Source: Corynebacterium rouxii (lineage in GTDB: Bacteria > Actinomycetota > Actinomycetes > Mycobacteriales > Mycobacteriaceae). Taken from it: a stretch of 64,000 bases of DNA. Shown here piece after piece: positions 8,766 to 18,418 of this stretch; within the stretch, counting starts at the first letter, position 1, and each line of letters opens with the position of its first letter. Location of the stretch: NCBI RefSeq assembly GCF_902702935.1, contig NZ_LR738855.1, positions 2,232,001-2,296,000 of the forward strand. Reading direction: 5' to 3'. Made by a program: the position numbers and the translations under genes. The notes under the pieces were generated by a model. The model did no database searches, was not told the DNA's origin, and worked only from the letters and a program-made list of their open reading frames with translations.

Positions 8766-10604
8766 TTAGGATTCAGCTGCTGCTACGCGAGCTTTGAGTG
8801 CCTCGAATTGTTCAAGAACCTCAGCAGGAACTGCGGAGCCCTTGGAACCCAAGAATGCGAGGTATTCCTCGTTGTCTGCGAGGTCGCCCTTCCACTGTGC
8901 TGCTGGAGCCGATAGCGCCTCGCGGATGTCCTCGATCGGGGTGTCCAAGCCGGTGAGGTCGAGGTCTTCTACTCGGGCGGTGTAACCGGCGATGGTTTCG
9001 TCTGCCTCAACGCGGCCTTCGATGCGGTCAACGATCCACTTGAGAACGCGGCTGTTGTCGCCGAAACCTGGCCACAGGAAGCGTCCGTCGTCGCCACGGC
9101 GGAACCAGTTGACCAAGAAGACCTCAGGCATCTTGTCGCCGCCCTTCTTGCCCATATCGATCCAGTGCTGCAAGTAGTCTGCTGCGTTGTAACCGATGAA
9201 TGGCAGCATGGCCATGGGATCGTGACGCAGTGCGCCGACGGTGCCTTCTGCGGCAGCGGTCTGACCGGAGGACAGCAGCGCACCGATCATGGTGGCGTGA
9301 TCCCAGTTGTGAGCCTGGGATACCAGTGGCACGGTGTCGGGGCGGCGGCCACCGAACAGGATTGCAGAGATCGGCACACCCTGTGGGTCGTTGTACTCTT
9401 CTGCTGCGACTGGGCACTGTGCCAGCGGGACGCAGTAGCGGGAGTTCGGGTGGCTGGATGGCTGGCCGCTTTCTGGGGTCCAGTCGTTGCCCAACCAGTC
9501 GGTGAGGTGCTCTGGCATGTTCTCCAGGTCTTCCCACCAGATGTCGCCGTCGTCGGTAAGCGCAACGTTGGTGAACAGGGTGTTGCCTGGTTCCATGGTG
9601 CGCATAGCGTTCGGGTTGGAGGAGTAGTTGGTGCCAGGAGCAACACCGAAGAAGCCGTTTTCGGGGTTAATGGCGTAGAGGCGGCCGTCTTCACCGAAGC
9701 GCAGCCATGCGATGTCGTCGCCTACGACCTCGGCGGACCAGCCGTCGATAGTGGGCTGGAGCATAGCGAGGTTGGTCTTGCCACATGCCGATGGGAAGGC
9801 AGCAGCGATGTAGTAGACCTTCTTCTCAGGGGAGGTGAGCTTCAGAATGAGCATGTGCTCAGCCATCCAGCCCTCTTCCTTAGCCATAACAGAGGCGATA
9901 CGCAGGGCGTAGCACTTCTTAGCCAAGATGGCGTTTCCGCCGTAGCCGGAACCGTAGGACCAGATTTCCTTGGTTTCTGGGAAATGAGTGATGTACTTTT
10001 CCTCGTTGCATGGCCATGCCACATCTTCTTGGCCCGGTTCCAGAGGTGCGCCCACAGAGTGCAGGCATGGAACGAAGGAGCCGGTATCACCGATTTTGGC
10101 CAGTGCTTCTGCACCCATGCGGGTCATGGTGCGCATGGAGAGCACAACGTACTCGGAGTCGGTGAGCTGTACGCCTAGCTTGGGGGCTGGGTCGTCGATA
10201 GGACCCATGCAGAATGGCACGACGTACATGGTGCGGCCCTTCATGGAACCACGGAAGCGCTCGGTGAGCTCGGCTTTCATCTCCACTGGGTCAGCCCAGT
10301 GGTTGGTGGGGCCTGCGCCTTCTGGGGTTGGGGTGCAAATGAAGGTACGGGACTCAACACGAGCCACATCGGCTGGGTTGGAACGAGCCAAGAAGCTGTT
10401 GGGGCGTTTCTCTTCGTTGAGTCGAATGAGAGTGCCGGATTCTACCAATTGAGTTGTCAGGCGGTCCCATTCCTCTTGGGATCCGTCAGCAAAAACAACT
10501 CGGTCTGGCTGGAAAAGCTCGACGTTTTCCGCAATCCAATTCAGCAGTACTTCATTTTTGGTGGGTGCTTGACCCTCAAGGCCCTTAATGGACACGGTGG
10601 ACAT
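8766..10604 (-). CDS. pckG: Phosphoenolpyruvate carboxykinase (GTP)
   Basis: GTP-dependent PEP carboxykinase, 612 residues, converting oxaloacetate plus GTP to PEP, GDP and CO2, the entry to gluconeogenesis. Diagnostic stretches are the nucleotide loop [13 protein letters not shown], the metal/substrate region [20 protein letters not shown] and [10 protein letters not shown] with [14 protein letters not shown]. The longest frame starts at 10709, but the extra 35 residues are Cys/Trp-rich and atypical. ATG 10604 follows an AGGAG box at normal spacing and gives a normal-length protein. ATG 10619 is a second option. The 455-base upstream gap carries a C5/G5 palindrome of the RamA type. The gene is conserved at this place between Rv0224c- and trmB-like genes (Rv0211 in M. 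tuberculosis). Confidence 0.95.
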   Translation of the reverse strand: MSTVSIKGLEGQAPTKNEVLLNWIAENVELFQPDRVVFADGSQEEWDRLTTQLVESGTLIRLNEEKRPNSFLARSNPADVARVESRTFICTPTPEGAGPTNHWADPVEMKAELTERFRGSMKGRTMYVVPFCMGPIDDPAPKLGVQLTDSEYVVLSMRTMTRMGAEALAKIGDTGSFVPCLHSVGAPLEPGQEDVAWPCNEEKYITHFPETKEIWSYGSGYGGNAILAKKCYALRIASVMAKEEGWMAEHMLILKLTSPEKKVYYIAAAFPSACGKTNLAMLQPTIDGWSAEVVGDDIAWLRFGEDGRLYAINPENGFFGVAPGTNYSSNPNAMRTMEPGNTLFTNVALTDDGDIWWEDLENMPEHLTDWLGNDWTPESGQPSSHPNSRYCVPLAQCPVAAEEYNDPQGVPISAILFGGRRPDTVPLVSQAHNWDHATMIGALLSSGQTAAAEGTVGALRHDPMAMLPFIGYNAADYLQHWIDMGKKGGDKMPEVFLVNWFRRGDDGRFLWPGFGDNSRVLKWIVDRIEGRVEADETIAGYTARVEDLDLTGLDTPIEDIREALSAPAAQWKGDLADNEEYLAFLGSKGSAVPAEVLEQFEALKARVAAAES

Positions 10605-11060
10605 CGCTTCTCCTGACATAGTTTCGCGTGTCAATTGACAGTTCTTCCACCCCACACAGTAGCCAGAAGATGGACAGCAAATAACAATGCAGCGGGAGAC
10701 GCACGTCACACATCAGGCCATTCTTGCCACGCACCCCCAAAAACCACAGGTAAACGATCACGTCTGACGTCTTAGCGTTGAATAAAATTACCCCCTTCAG
10801 GGGGTGTCACTTTCGACGAGGTCAACACGGAACCCGTTAGACCTCCGTAATTTACGCGCGTTAACACACAGATTCTTGCACTCGACATGCAGTCAAGGGC
10901 GCCCTATGTTCAACTTTCCAAACAACTGGACATATCCACATTCAGTGCAGTGTGCCTGTTAACGCTCTACCCCCTCCCATGTCACTATTTTCACACCTGT
11001 CACATATTTATCACTCGTCGGATATTGAACTAATCACAACCGAGGGGCACAATAGTCGGG
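10605..11060. promoter_or_regulatory. Divergent pckG/trmB control region
   Basis: This 456-base non-coding gap separates two divergently transcribed genes, so both promoters must lie here. It holds the C5-TTCA-G5 palindrome at 10790-10805, several T/A-rich hexamers and a pyrimidine-rich stretch (TACCCCCTCCC) near 10970. I find no open frame with a ribosome-binding site. The frame that extends the pckG gene upstream (10604-10709) is judged to be leader sequence. Confidence 0.55.
10790..10805. promoter_or_regulatory. C5/G5 palindrome, possible RamA-type operator
   Basis: The sequence ACCCCCTTCAGGGGGT is a perfect 6-base inverted repeat around TTCA, about 190 bases upstream of the pckG start. 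Corynebacterial RamA, the acetate and gluconeogenesis regulator, binds paired runs of four to six C or G. The match and the target gene fit, but binding is inferred only. Confidence 0.4.
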
Positions 11061-11840
11061 ATGTCTAATACTGATAATTCTGATAAGAACACCAAGCCCA
11101 CTGGCTATCGTCCACCCCAAACGGACTTCAACACCGAGTTCGGCAACGACCTCGATTATCCACGCCTTGGCTCCGTAAGCTTCCGCCGCGGCACCCTCAC
11201 CGACAACCAAGAATCCCTCTGGGACGCTCACTGGCCTATCTTGGGCAAAGATCTCACCGACGCCGAAGACCAGCGTATCAACGTCGCCGAGTGGTTCGGT
11301 CGTAGCGGCCACAAAACCATCCTCGAGATCGGCTCCGGCACCGGCACCTCTACGGCAGCCATGGCACCACTAGAATCCGACACCAACATCATCGCCGTCG
11401 AGCTGTACAAGCCAGGCCTAGCCAAGCTGCTCGGCGCAGTAGTACGCGGCGACATCACCAACGTGCGCATGATCCGCGGCGACGGCGTTGAAGTACTCAC
11501 CCGCATGTTCCCAGAGGAAAGTCTCGACGGTGTGCGTATCTACTTCCCAGATCCATGGCCTAAAGCCCGCCACCACAAGCGCCGTATCATTCAGTCCGGC
11601 GTGCTCAACCTGATCGCGTCACGCCTCAAGCCAGGCGGCGTACTCCATGTGGCAACCGACCACGCTGACTACGCCGAGTGGATTACCGAGCTAGTCAAAG
11701 TAGAGCCACAGTTGGAGTTCATGGGCTGGCCATGGGATGAGTGCCCACAACTAACCGATCGCCAAGTGATCACCAAGTTCGAAGGAAAGGGCTTGGATAA
11801 GGACCACACCATCACAGAGTTCCTGTGGAGGCGTAAGTGA
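11061..11840 (+). CDS. trmB: tRNA (guanine-N7-)-methyltransferase
   Basis: TrmB, 259 residues, methylates N7 of G46 in tRNA using SAM. The SAM site is [18 protein letters not shown] (residues about 86-103), followed by [12 protein letters not shown]. The family signature is [20 protein letters not shown] further hallmark is [16 protein letters not shown]. The first 35 residues are hydrophilic and probably disordered, which is common in actinobacterial TrmB. It starts at ATG 11061 and overlaps the NYN-domain gene by 4 bases, so the two and then cmpL1 probably form one transcript. Confidence 0.94.
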   Translation: MSNTDNSDKNTKPTGYRPPQTDFNTEFGNDLDYPRLGSVSFRRGTLTDNQESLWDAHWPILGKDLTDAEDQRINVAEWFGRSGHKTILEIGSGTGTSTAAMAPLESDTNIIAVELYKPGLAKLLGAVVRGDITNVRMIRGDGVEVLTRMFPEESLDGVRIYFPDPWPKARHHKRRIIQSGVLNLIASRLKPGGVLHVATDHADYAEWITELVKVEPQLEFMGWPWDECPQLTDRQVITKFEGKGLDKDHTITEFLWRRK

Positions 11841-12457
11841 GCCGGCTGCTACTCGTATGGGATGCCCCCAACCTTGATATGGGTCTAGGGGCGCTGCTCG
11901 GCGGTCGCCCTACCACGGCTCATCGCCCGCGTTTCGACGCCGTCGGCCGCTGGTTACTGGCCAAGGCAGGCGAACTCGCGCATACCACGGGCTCCAAGGT
12001 GGAATCAGAAGCCACGGTGTTTGCCAACGTGGTACCAGGCTCTGCCGACAGCATTCGTTCGTGGGTCGAGGCCCTACGCAATGTCGGTTTCGCAGTGTTT
12101 GCTAAACCAAAGCTGCGGGATGACACGGATGTGGACCCCGACATGCTTGCCCACATCCGCAAGCGTTTTGAGGAAGGCGATCTCGCAGGGGTGATCGTCG
12201 CAAGTGCTGATGGCCGCAACTTCCAAGAGACGTTGGACGAGCTGGCGTCGGCAGGCGTTGCTATCACGGTGATCGGCTTCCACGAGCACGCCACGTGGGC
12301 GCTTGCCGACGACCGCATCACTTTCGTCGACTTGGAGGAAATCCCCGGCGTCTTCCGCGAGCCACTACCGCGTGTTAGCCTCGACAACCTCCCCGAAGAG
12401 GGAGCCTGGCTTAAGCCCATCCGACCGCTCAGCGCTCTACTTTCCAAGAGCAAATAA
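11837..12457 (+). CDS. NYN-domain (PIN-like) protein, Rv0207c-like
   Basis: A 206-residue protein with a NYN/PIN-like nuclease fold: the N-terminal acidic strand [20 protein letters not shown], a central [19 protein letters not shown] and the third acidic motif [21 protein letters not shown] proteins are usually RNases; no substrate is known for this actinobacterial subgroup. GTG start 11837 lies inside the end of trmB (GTGA overlap). It is conserved between trmB and mmpL3 in mycobacteria (Rv0207c), so it may be linked to envelope transport or simply co-transcribed. It is followed 14 bases later by cmpL1, with an AGAGAGGAAA box between. Confidence 0.85.
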   Translation: MSRLLLVWDAPNLDMGLGALLGGRPTTAHRPRFDAVGRWLLAKAGELAHTTGSKVESEATVFANVVPGSADSIRSWVEALRNVGFAVFAKPKLRDDTDVDPDMLAHIRKRFEEGDLAGVIVASADGRNFQETLDELASAGVAITVIGFHEHATWALADDRITFVDLEEIPGVFREPLPRVSLDNLPEEGAWLKPIRPLSALLSKSK

Positions 12458-12471
12458 GAGAGGAAACCCGT

Positions 12472-14712
12472 ATGTTCTCTCGCTGGGGAGACTTTTCATA
12501 CCGCCACCGCAAGGTCGTACCTATCGTCATTGTGGCGCTGATCCTCGCCGTGTACACGCTCTTCGGAGCACGCTTGGCAGATCGCATGAGCCAAGAAGGC
12601 TGGGAAGATCCCGGTTCCTCGTCCGCACAGGCTGCCACGATTGAGCACGATACCTTCGGCCGCGATAACAACGGCGATGTGATTTTGCTCTTCACAGCGA
12701 AAGACGGCATCGCACACAGTCCAAGCTTTGACAAGATCAAGAAGTACCTCGACTCCTTGAAAACTGATCACAGCGACCACGTTGATGACGTCACCTCCTA
12801 CTTTGACAAACGCAACGCGCAACTCATCTCCGAGGACGGCACCACCGCATTCGCAGCTGTCTCGCTGCGTGGCGACGGCGAACAAACCCTGAAAGACTTC
12901 CGTGCCATCGAATCCGATCTGCACCCCCAGTTCCCAGAGGTCACCGTCCAGGTAGCCGGCTCCACCGCCGTGGCCGACGCCCTCGATAAGGGCATGTCCG
13001 GCGACATCAAACGTGCAGAGGTAGTAGCACTGCCCGTCGTCGCCGTGCTCTTGCTCATCGTCTTCGGCTCGGTAGTAGCCGCAGGCATGCCACTGATCGT
13101 GGGCATCTTGTCCATCCTCGGATCCTTGGGTGTGCTGTCCATCTTGGCAGGCTTTGTGCAGGTCAACGTGTTCGCGCAGAGCGTCGTCACACTCCTAGGC
13201 CTCGGCCTTGCTATCGACTACGGCCTGTTCATGGTGTCCCGCTTCCGTGAGGAGCTCGACGCCGGCCGCCCCATCCCCGATGCCGTACGCGTCACCACTG
13301 CCACCGCCGGCAAAACGGTAACATTCTCCGCAGCCATGGTCGCAGTGGCGCTATCTGGACTTTTGGTATTCCCTCAAGCATTCCTCAAGTCGGTTGCCTA
13401 CGGTGCAATCAGCGCCGTGGGCCTAGCAGCACTGCTGTCCATCACCGTCCTGCCAGCGCTTTTTGGCATGTTGGGCAAAAACATCGACAAGTGGACGCTG
13501 CGCCGCACCTCCCGCAAGGCTACGTCGTTACGCTCCACCGCGTGGTACCGCATCCCGGCATGGGCCATGAAGCGCTCCGCGCTGGTCACCGTCGGTATCG
13601 TCGCAGTGCTCCTCGGTCTTGCTCTGCCCCTTGCCGGCGTGAAATTCGGCGGTATCAACGAAACTTACCTGCCGCCAAACAACACTGTGCGCGCTGCGCA
13701 GGCCTCCTTTGATGAGAACTTCCCGCACTTCCGTACCGAGCCTATCAAGCTCGTCATCACCGGTGCCACCAACCAACAGCTGGTCAACGTCTACCAGCAG
13801 GCCAACAAGGTCGAAGGCCTCACCGATCGTTTCAAGCCCAGCTCCGCTACCAAAGACGGCACCACAGTCTTATCCGCCGGCATTGAAAACCGCGAAGACA
13901 ACGCCAAGGTCGTAGAACAGCTGCGCGCTATCGACGCTCCCGAGGGCGTATCCATCTACATCGGCGGCACCCCAGCAATGGAAGTCGAATCCATCGAGGC
14001 GCTCTTTGACAAGCTGCCATGGATGGCGATCTACATCGTCACCGCCACGTTCTTGCTGATGTCGCTCGTATTCGGCTCCATGATCTTGCCAGCCAAGGCC
14101 ATCATCATGACCATCCTAGGTTTGGGCTCCACCCTAGGAATCCTGACCGCTATGTTCGTTGACGGTGTTGGCTCCTCGCTGTTCAACTTCTCCGCCGGCC
14201 CGCTGATGAGCCCCGTTCTCGTGCTCATCATGGCCATCGTCTACGGACTATCCACCGACTACGAGGTCTTCCTAGTCTCACGCATGGTGGAAGCCCGCGC
14301 CAAAGGCGAATCCACCGACGAGGCCATCAAATACGGCACCGCACACACCGGCGGCATCATCACCGCGGCAGCCTTAATCATGATCGTGGTCTGCGGCGCC
14401 TTCGGGTTCTCTGAGATCGTGATGATGAAGTACATCGCCTTTGGCATGGTCGTAGCATTGCTTTTCGACGCCACCATCATCCGCATGATGCTCGTCCCTG
14501 CAGTCATGCACCTCCTACGCGAAGACAACTGGTGGGGGCCGGCCTGGCTCAAGAAGATGCAAGTCTCCGAGGGCGGTTCCACTGAACACGACCCTCTTCA
14601 CCATCTCACCGTAGACTTGGATACAGCCGGACGATCCGGACGCACCGTCAAAGACGATGCCGAGCTAGTCCCATTCTCCGAACTAATGAAACGACTGAGT
14701 GAAGAATCCTAA
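12472..14712 (+). CDS. cmpL1: MmpL3/CmpL1 trehalose monomycolate transporter
   Basis: RND-superfamily transporter of 746 residues. It has TM1 near residues 16-35, a periplasmic domain, TM2-6, a second periplasmic domain at about 390-510, and TM7-12. The proton-relay pairs of MmpL proteins are present: D249/Y250 in LGLAIDYGLFMVSRFREE and D596/Y597 in LSTDYEVFLVSRM. The hydrophilic C-terminal tail is shorter than in mycobacterial MmpL3. In this family MmpL3/CmpL1 flips trehalose monomycolate across the inner membrane for assembly of the outer mycolate layer. It sits downstream of trmB and the NYN gene as in mycobacteria. The stop codon overlaps the GTG start of the next membrane gene. Confidence 0.92.
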   Translation: MFSRWGDFSYRHRKVVPIVIVALILAVYTLFGARLADRMSQEGWEDPGSSSAQAATIEHDTFGRDNNGDVILLFTAKDGIAHSPSFDKIKKYLDSLKTDHSDHVDDVTSYFDKRNAQLISEDGTTAFAAVSLRGDGEQTLKDFRAIESDLHPQFPEVTVQVAGSTAVADALDKGMSGDIKRAEVVALPVVAVLLLIVFGSVVAAGMPLIVGILSILGSLGVLSILAGFVQVNVFAQSVVTLLGLGLAIDYGLFMVSRFREELDAGRPIPDAVRVTTATAGKTVTFSAAMVAVALSGLLVFPQAFLKSVAYGAISAVGLAALLSITVLPALFGMLGKNIDKWTLRRTSRKATSLRSTAWYRIPAWAMKRSALVTVGIVAVLLGLALPLAGVKFGGINETYLPPNNTVRAAQASFDENFPHFRTEPIKLVITGATNQQLVNVYQQANKVEGLTDRFKPSSATKDGTTVLSAGIENREDNAKVVEQLRAIDAPEGVSIYIGGTPAMEVESIEALFDKLPWMAIYIVTATFLLMSLVFGSMILPAKAIIMTILGLGSTLGILTAMFVDGVGSSLFNFSAGPLMSPVLVLIMAIVYGLSTDYEVFLVSRMVEARAKGESTDEAIKYGTAHTGGIITAAALIMIVVCGAFGFSEIVMMKYIAFGMVVALLFDATIIRMMLVPAVMHLLREDNWWGPAWLKKMQVSEGGSTEHDPLHHLTVDLDTAGRSGRTVKDDAELVPFSELMKRLSEES

Positions 14713-15757
14713 GATGCAGATCCTCAACAACAAGTGGGTACGATTCCTGTTCCCACTTGTTGTTCTGGTGATCGCAGCTTTTCTTCTCCGCAGCAAAATG
14801 CCCTTCCTTGCAGAGGGCTACACCCAGGTCCTAGCCGCCAACAATACCGGCCTCTTCCTCGCCGTTGCCGCCGTAGTGATCTCCATCGTCTCGATGGCAG
14901 AAGTCATGCGACAACTCCTCAGAGCCGGTGGCAGCCACGTGAGCCTACTACGAACCACAGAGCTGACATTTATCGCTAACTCATGGTCCGGCACCTTCCC
15001 CGGCGGCGCTGCGATCTCCACTGTGTACCAATTCCGCACCATGCGCGCATGGGACGTCAGCGTGGTAGTCAGCTCATGGTTCATCGTTGTTTCCGGTGCA
15101 CTATCTACTCTATGGCTGGTCGCCTTAGGACTAGTCGCAGTGCTCTTCCTCGGCGCACACTTTAGCGTTATGCCGCTTATTAGCACCGCAGCACTCATGA
15201 TCGGGTTGTCGACCCTACTGTTCGCAGCCACCAACAACCCTCGGCAAGCCTCAGCAGTTGCATGCAGTATCGTTCGAGCATTCAACCGCCTTACCCGCGC
15301 CGACCACGAGCGATGGATCCCTACAGTCAAAGCCCAAGTTGGTCAACTGCACGCCGTGACGCTCACCCCAGGGCGATTCGCCATCGCCTCCCTGTTTTCC
15401 CTCTGCAACTGGCTTTTTGAGATCCTCGCACTGTGGCTGTGTATCTGGGCAGTCACCGACACCCTGCCAGGACTCGAACGCGTCGGCGAGATTCCCTCAA
15501 TCCTTGGCGTGGTGCTCGCATTCGTCACTGCCAAGATCGTCGGCACCGCCCAAATCACCCCCGCCGGCCTAGGCCCCGTTGAGGCTGCCATGACCGCCAG
15601 CCTTGTGGCTGTTGGCATGCCCGCCGCCAGCGCCTTCGCCTCCGTCTTCGTTTTCCGCATTATCGCCTTCGCACTCATCACCCTCGCAGGCTGGGTCATC
15701 TACTTCATCTCCATCGCCCGCGGCGGACTACGCGCACACCAAAGGAACACCCCATGA
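14699..15757 (+). CDS. Membrane protein of the LPG-synthase/flippase-like family, Rv0204c-like
   Basis: A 352-residue protein with about eight membrane helices. It has the pattern of the YbhN/lysylphosphatidylglycerol-synthase transmembrane family: ELTFIANSWSGTFPGGAAIS near residues 85-105 and AQITPAGLGPVEAAMTASLV near 285, the conserved proline-glycine loops. Such proteins are thought to move or modify lipids, but no activity is known for this branch. GTG 14699 overlaps the cmpL1 stop; ATG 14714 is one base past it and equally possible. Its place next to cmpL1 is the same as Rv0204c near mmpL3, suggesting a partner role in lipid transport. Confidence 0.8.
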   Translation: MKNPKMQILNNKWVRFLFPLVVLVIAAFLLRSKMPFLAEGYTQVLAANNTGLFLAVAAVVISIVSMAEVMRQLLRAGGSHVSLLRTTELTFIANSWSGTFPGGAAISTVYQFRTMRAWDVSVVVSSWFIVVSGALSTLWLVALGLVAVLFLGAHFSVMPLISTAALMIGLSTLLFAATNNPRQASAVACSIVRAFNRLTRADHERWIPTVKAQVGQLHAVTLTPGRFAIASLFSLCNWLFEILALWLCIWAVTDTLPGLERVGEIPSILGVVLAFVTAKIVGTAQITPAGLGPVEAAMTASLVAVGMPAASAFASVFVFRIIAFALITLAGWVIYFISIARGGLRAHQRNTP

Positions 15758-16110
15758 AATACTTTGCTATCGACGTCCTCGCCGTCCTGGTCTTCGCCAT
15801 CCTCGCCCGCGCCGCTCACGGCGGCCTCGAAATCGCCCACATCCTCGACACATGGTGGCCATTTACCATCGGCACCATCCTCGGCTGGGCACTCCAACGT
15901 GGCAAGGACCCACTTACACTCTCCTACGGCATTACCGTGTGGATCTGCACCGCCGTCGCCGGCCTCACCTTCTGGGCGCTACGCCACGGAGCCATCCCCC
16001 ACTGGTCCTTCATCATCGTCGCCGTCATGATGGCCGGCCTGCTTATCCTCGGGTGGCGTAGTATTGTCACCCTAATTAGTCGCCTTAAAAATATTTCTAA
16101 AAAATATTAG
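15754..16110 (+). CDS. DUF3054 small membrane protein
   Basis: A 118-residue protein with four hydrophobic helices (YFAIDVLAVLVFAILARAAH, then FTIGTILGWALQ, GITVWICTAVAGLTFWALR, WSFIIVAVMMAGLLILGWRS). This matches the DUF3054 family of actinobacterial membrane proteins. No function is known. The ATG overlaps the previous stop by 4 bases (ATGA), so it is the last gene of the trmB-NYN-cmpL1 unit. An AT-rich imperfect hairpin at the 3' end (AATATTT to AAAATATT) may end transcription. Confidence 0.78.
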   Translation: MKYFAIDVLAVLVFAILARAAHGGLEIAHILDTWWPFTIGTILGWALQRGKDPLTLSYGITVWICTAVAGLTFWALRHGAIPHWSFIIVAVMMAGLLILGWRSIVTLISRLKNISKKY

Positions 16111-16299
16111 GTTTTCATACAAAATGACATGCGTTTATGTCTTACGCACTAGAACCGTCATTCCTAATTCAAATTAATCTCATCAATGTCTGAACTAGTT
16201 CAGAAAATTATTTATTGCACATTAAAAATCACCTAGTGATATCGAGTTTTGGAAAACATTTAAAACTGAAGTGATCTAGGTTTTCTTCCGTTTGAATAG

Positions 16300-16760
16300 A
16301 CGGAAAATTCTTCGAATACGCCTAAGAAGTTTGATCAGATCACGGGGCAACCGGTCGTTCCGAACCTCGAGGTGTCCTCGCATGCTACCCGACAGTGGGC
16401 TCAGCAGGCCAGACGCCCGAGTGCGGAGCGCTCCTCAGCGCGCGGTGCGTGACGACAAGCCTGTGAGGCGTGTTCGCTAGGACATCACGGTGTCTGCATC
16501 GGATGAGAACAAACTCGTCATCTCAAGCATCTAACTGACGTCAGTGGGAAAGATAAGGGCCGGAATCCAGTCACGAACCGCCGGCCAAGGCCGTGGATAT
16601 GTGTCCGAATTCGGTCAAACGTGAGTTTTTACACCAAAAGACGCCTACTGATCGTGGGCTGGGCCTTTATCAGATTCCATACACTCTGAAGCACTACCAC
16701 TGCAGGCAGTGAATCAGACGATCACGCATGTTCGGATACTCAAGCCCAGAAGAACCACTT
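16300..16760 (+). mobile_element. Degraded IS3-family element remnant
   Basis: This part of the 793-base gap between 16110 and 16904 encodes broken pieces typical of IS3 transposases. An OrfA-like piece (VSSHATRQWAQQA, about 16361-16405) is followed by the OrfB stretch IVGWA (16651-16665) and, after a frame change, PLSDSIHSEALPLQAVNQTI (about 16664-16725). Full IS3 OrfB proteins carry these motifs in one frame just before the second catalytic Asp. Most of both genes is missing and stops occur throughout. No terminal repeats were found. The rest of the gap (16111-16300, 16760-16903) is AT-rich with nothing recognisable. Confidence 0.6.
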
Positions 16761-16903
16761 GCGCAGATTAAAACTATTATCTAACACGATAAAAGCTACC
16801 GTAAAAAAAATTTAAAGGGCTAAACCACAACACATACGGTCTCATAATTGGTAAGATCATTGTGTTTTCTGGTCTAAGCCCAATAAAGGTGTTCGCTAAA
16901 AAC

Positions 16904-17191
16904 TTAGCGCATAAAAATACTAAACCATCCGAAAAAAGCAGCTGCCACTACTCCGATCACAGACATCACAATGGCAAGCACACTGCGACCACTCGATGGT
17001 TGCTTTTGTTCTTTATCAACGACAGAACCTCGCCCAGTTAACTCCGCATCACCGTTAACATTACTCTGGGAATCCCCCTGATTATGCTCTGCATTGCTAT
17101 GAGGATCGGATTTCGATTCTACTCCTAGAGATTCTTGACGTGCCTTTTCCAATAGTTCTTCTATTTCTTCGAAGGTACGTGCCTTATCCAC
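16904..17191 (-). CDS. Small C-terminally anchored membrane protein of unknown function
   Basis: A 95-residue protein: an acidic helical N-terminus (TFEEIEELLEKARQES), a polar Asn/Ser/Gln-rich middle and one C-terminal helix (VLAIVMSVIGVVAAAFFGW) ending FSIFMR. There is no signal peptide, so it would be tail-anchored with the N-terminus inside. Start is GTG 17191 without a strong ribosome-binding site, so the start is uncertain. It lies 41 bases after the endoglycosidase stop on the same strand, and the frame stays open some way upstream, so it might be read with or be derived from a longer endoglycosidase tail. It is AT-rich like the endoglycosidase. I do not recognise a family. Confidence 0.5.
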   Translation of the reverse strand: MDKARTFEEIEELLEKARQESLGVESKSDPHSNAEHNQGDSQSNVNGDAELTGRGSVVDKEQKQPSSGRSVLAIVMSVIGVVAAAFFGWFSIFMR

Positions 17192-17232
17192 TTGTCCGAT
17201 AAAAGAACCCGAGGCTGACGGATAATCACTAT

Positions 17233-18348
17233 TTATCCTGCTTTTGCTTCATTTTTCGCTTTAGCAAAAGTAACTGAGCGTGCCAAGGCTGCACCACGCT
17301 TAGTGAATGAAAAATCAGTTTCTTTAACGTTCTTGAGGTCATCTTCCCCATAGGTGCGTCCATCGCGATCGATGGCATAAACAAAAGCACCACCTTTTTC
17401 TCCGCCTGCTGGCTGCCATGCTGCCACCTCCATTGCTTTAGATGAATCAACATCACCAATAGCAGTTTCAAAACGATTGACAGTGTCACCTTCTTCAGGA
17501 TGCGCATAGCCTGGCACAAATTGGCAAGAACTTAAAATCCCTTTGGACTGATTCCACAACTGATCAATTTCCGCTTTACCACTCTTATACGTTTGAGGTA
17601 GTACATAGTCAACAAGCTCAGCAATCGCACGAATTTGAGAGCGTTCTACATCATCGAAAGTGTCATAGATCAGGAACTTATAGCCAGAATCATCTTTCTT
17701 TTTTCCTTGGTTAACATCAGCTTTAGGTCCAAGAAGCTCTGAAAGTGCCGCCATAGTTTTCCGGATACGCCACCGCTTTTCCCAGCTCGAACGCCAGTTA
17801 CGTTCTAGGTGCAAAACCTCCATGTCCACATCTAAGCCATCAAGGTTATGCGCATCTACATACTCTTTTTTAATTTTTTCGGCTACCTCCCGGTAATCTG
17901 CAGCATCTGTATCCACCCCAACTGCACGTAGAGAATCCGTTTCTTTTAAGAGTTCTGTAGCAGAAATAGTGCGGACAACCCGTGTACCACGTCGCTTTAA
18001 CTCTGGATAATAAACATCGTCAAAGGTTTTCCAGAATTCAGCATCACTTTGATAATGGTCATTACCGGCATGAAAAAGAGAAACCATGTTAACGTGCTGA
18101 GGAATATCAGTCAACGCAATTTTATTTGCTCTATTTGGTTTATCCGACTCATTTTGCACTATTGCTTTATCACGCCAAGTTCTGTAATAGGCAAAAAATA
18201 CAGGTTCAGAATCACACTTTTGAGATCCTGGAGTCTCATGCTGGCCGGTACCCCCACGTAGAGAAGTTTCCGCGATAGCCGGAGTAACCCCGCCTATAAC
18301 CATCGAGGTTGCAACGATCAAGGACGCAGCATAACGGCAAATTTTCAC
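17233..18348 (-). CDS. Secreted GH18 endo-beta-N-acetylglucosaminidase, CP40/EndoS-like
   Basis: A 371-residue secreted enzyme. The signal peptide is at residues 1-26 (cleavage after AIA). The GH18 catalytic signature DGLDVDMEVLH is at 170-180, with D170, D173, D175 and the acid E177. Family stretches include EPVFFAYYRTWRDKA (48-62), FVPGYAHPEEGD and GAFVYAIDRDGRTYGEDDL. These match the corynebacterial CP40 and streptococcal EndoS group, which cut the chitobiose core of the N-glycan on IgG Fc; the substrate here is inferred. The GTG start at 18348 has a strong AAGGAGG box. Base composition is clearly AT-richer than accD3 upstream, and IS3 debris lies downstream, so the gene looks acquired. 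It is a likely virulence factor. Confidence 0.82.
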   Translation of the reverse strand: MKICRYAASLIVATSMVIGGVTPAIAETSLRGGTGQHETPGSQKCDSEPVFFAYYRTWRDKAIVQNESDKPNRANKIALTDIPQHVNMVSLFHAGNDHYQSDAEFWKTFDDVYYPELKRRGTRVVRTISATELLKETDSLRAVGVDTDAADYREVAEKIKKEYVDAHNLDGLDVDMEVLHLERNWRSSWEKRWRIRKTMAALSELLGPKADVNQGKKKDDSGYKFLIYDTFDDVERSQIRAIAELVDYVLPQTYKSGKAEIDQLWNQSKGILSSCQFVPGYAHPEEGDTVNRFETAIGDVDSSKAMEVAAWQPAGGEKGGAFVYAIDRDGRTYGEDDLKNVKETDFSFTKRGAALARSVTFAKAKNEAKAG

Positions 18349-18418
18349 TAGCCCTCCTTAAAATCAGTGAAAATAATAATAAGTTTGTCGTTAGCTTAAT
18401 CCTTAATATATTTTTTAG

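Noticed and set aside
9165..10178. Long open frame of 337 codons antisense to pckG.
   Set aside because: Codon-bias shadow of the conserved enzyme gene; the translation is Cys/His/Val-rich without domain features. The same holds for long shadows opposite pks13, glfT2 and the PlsC-like gene.
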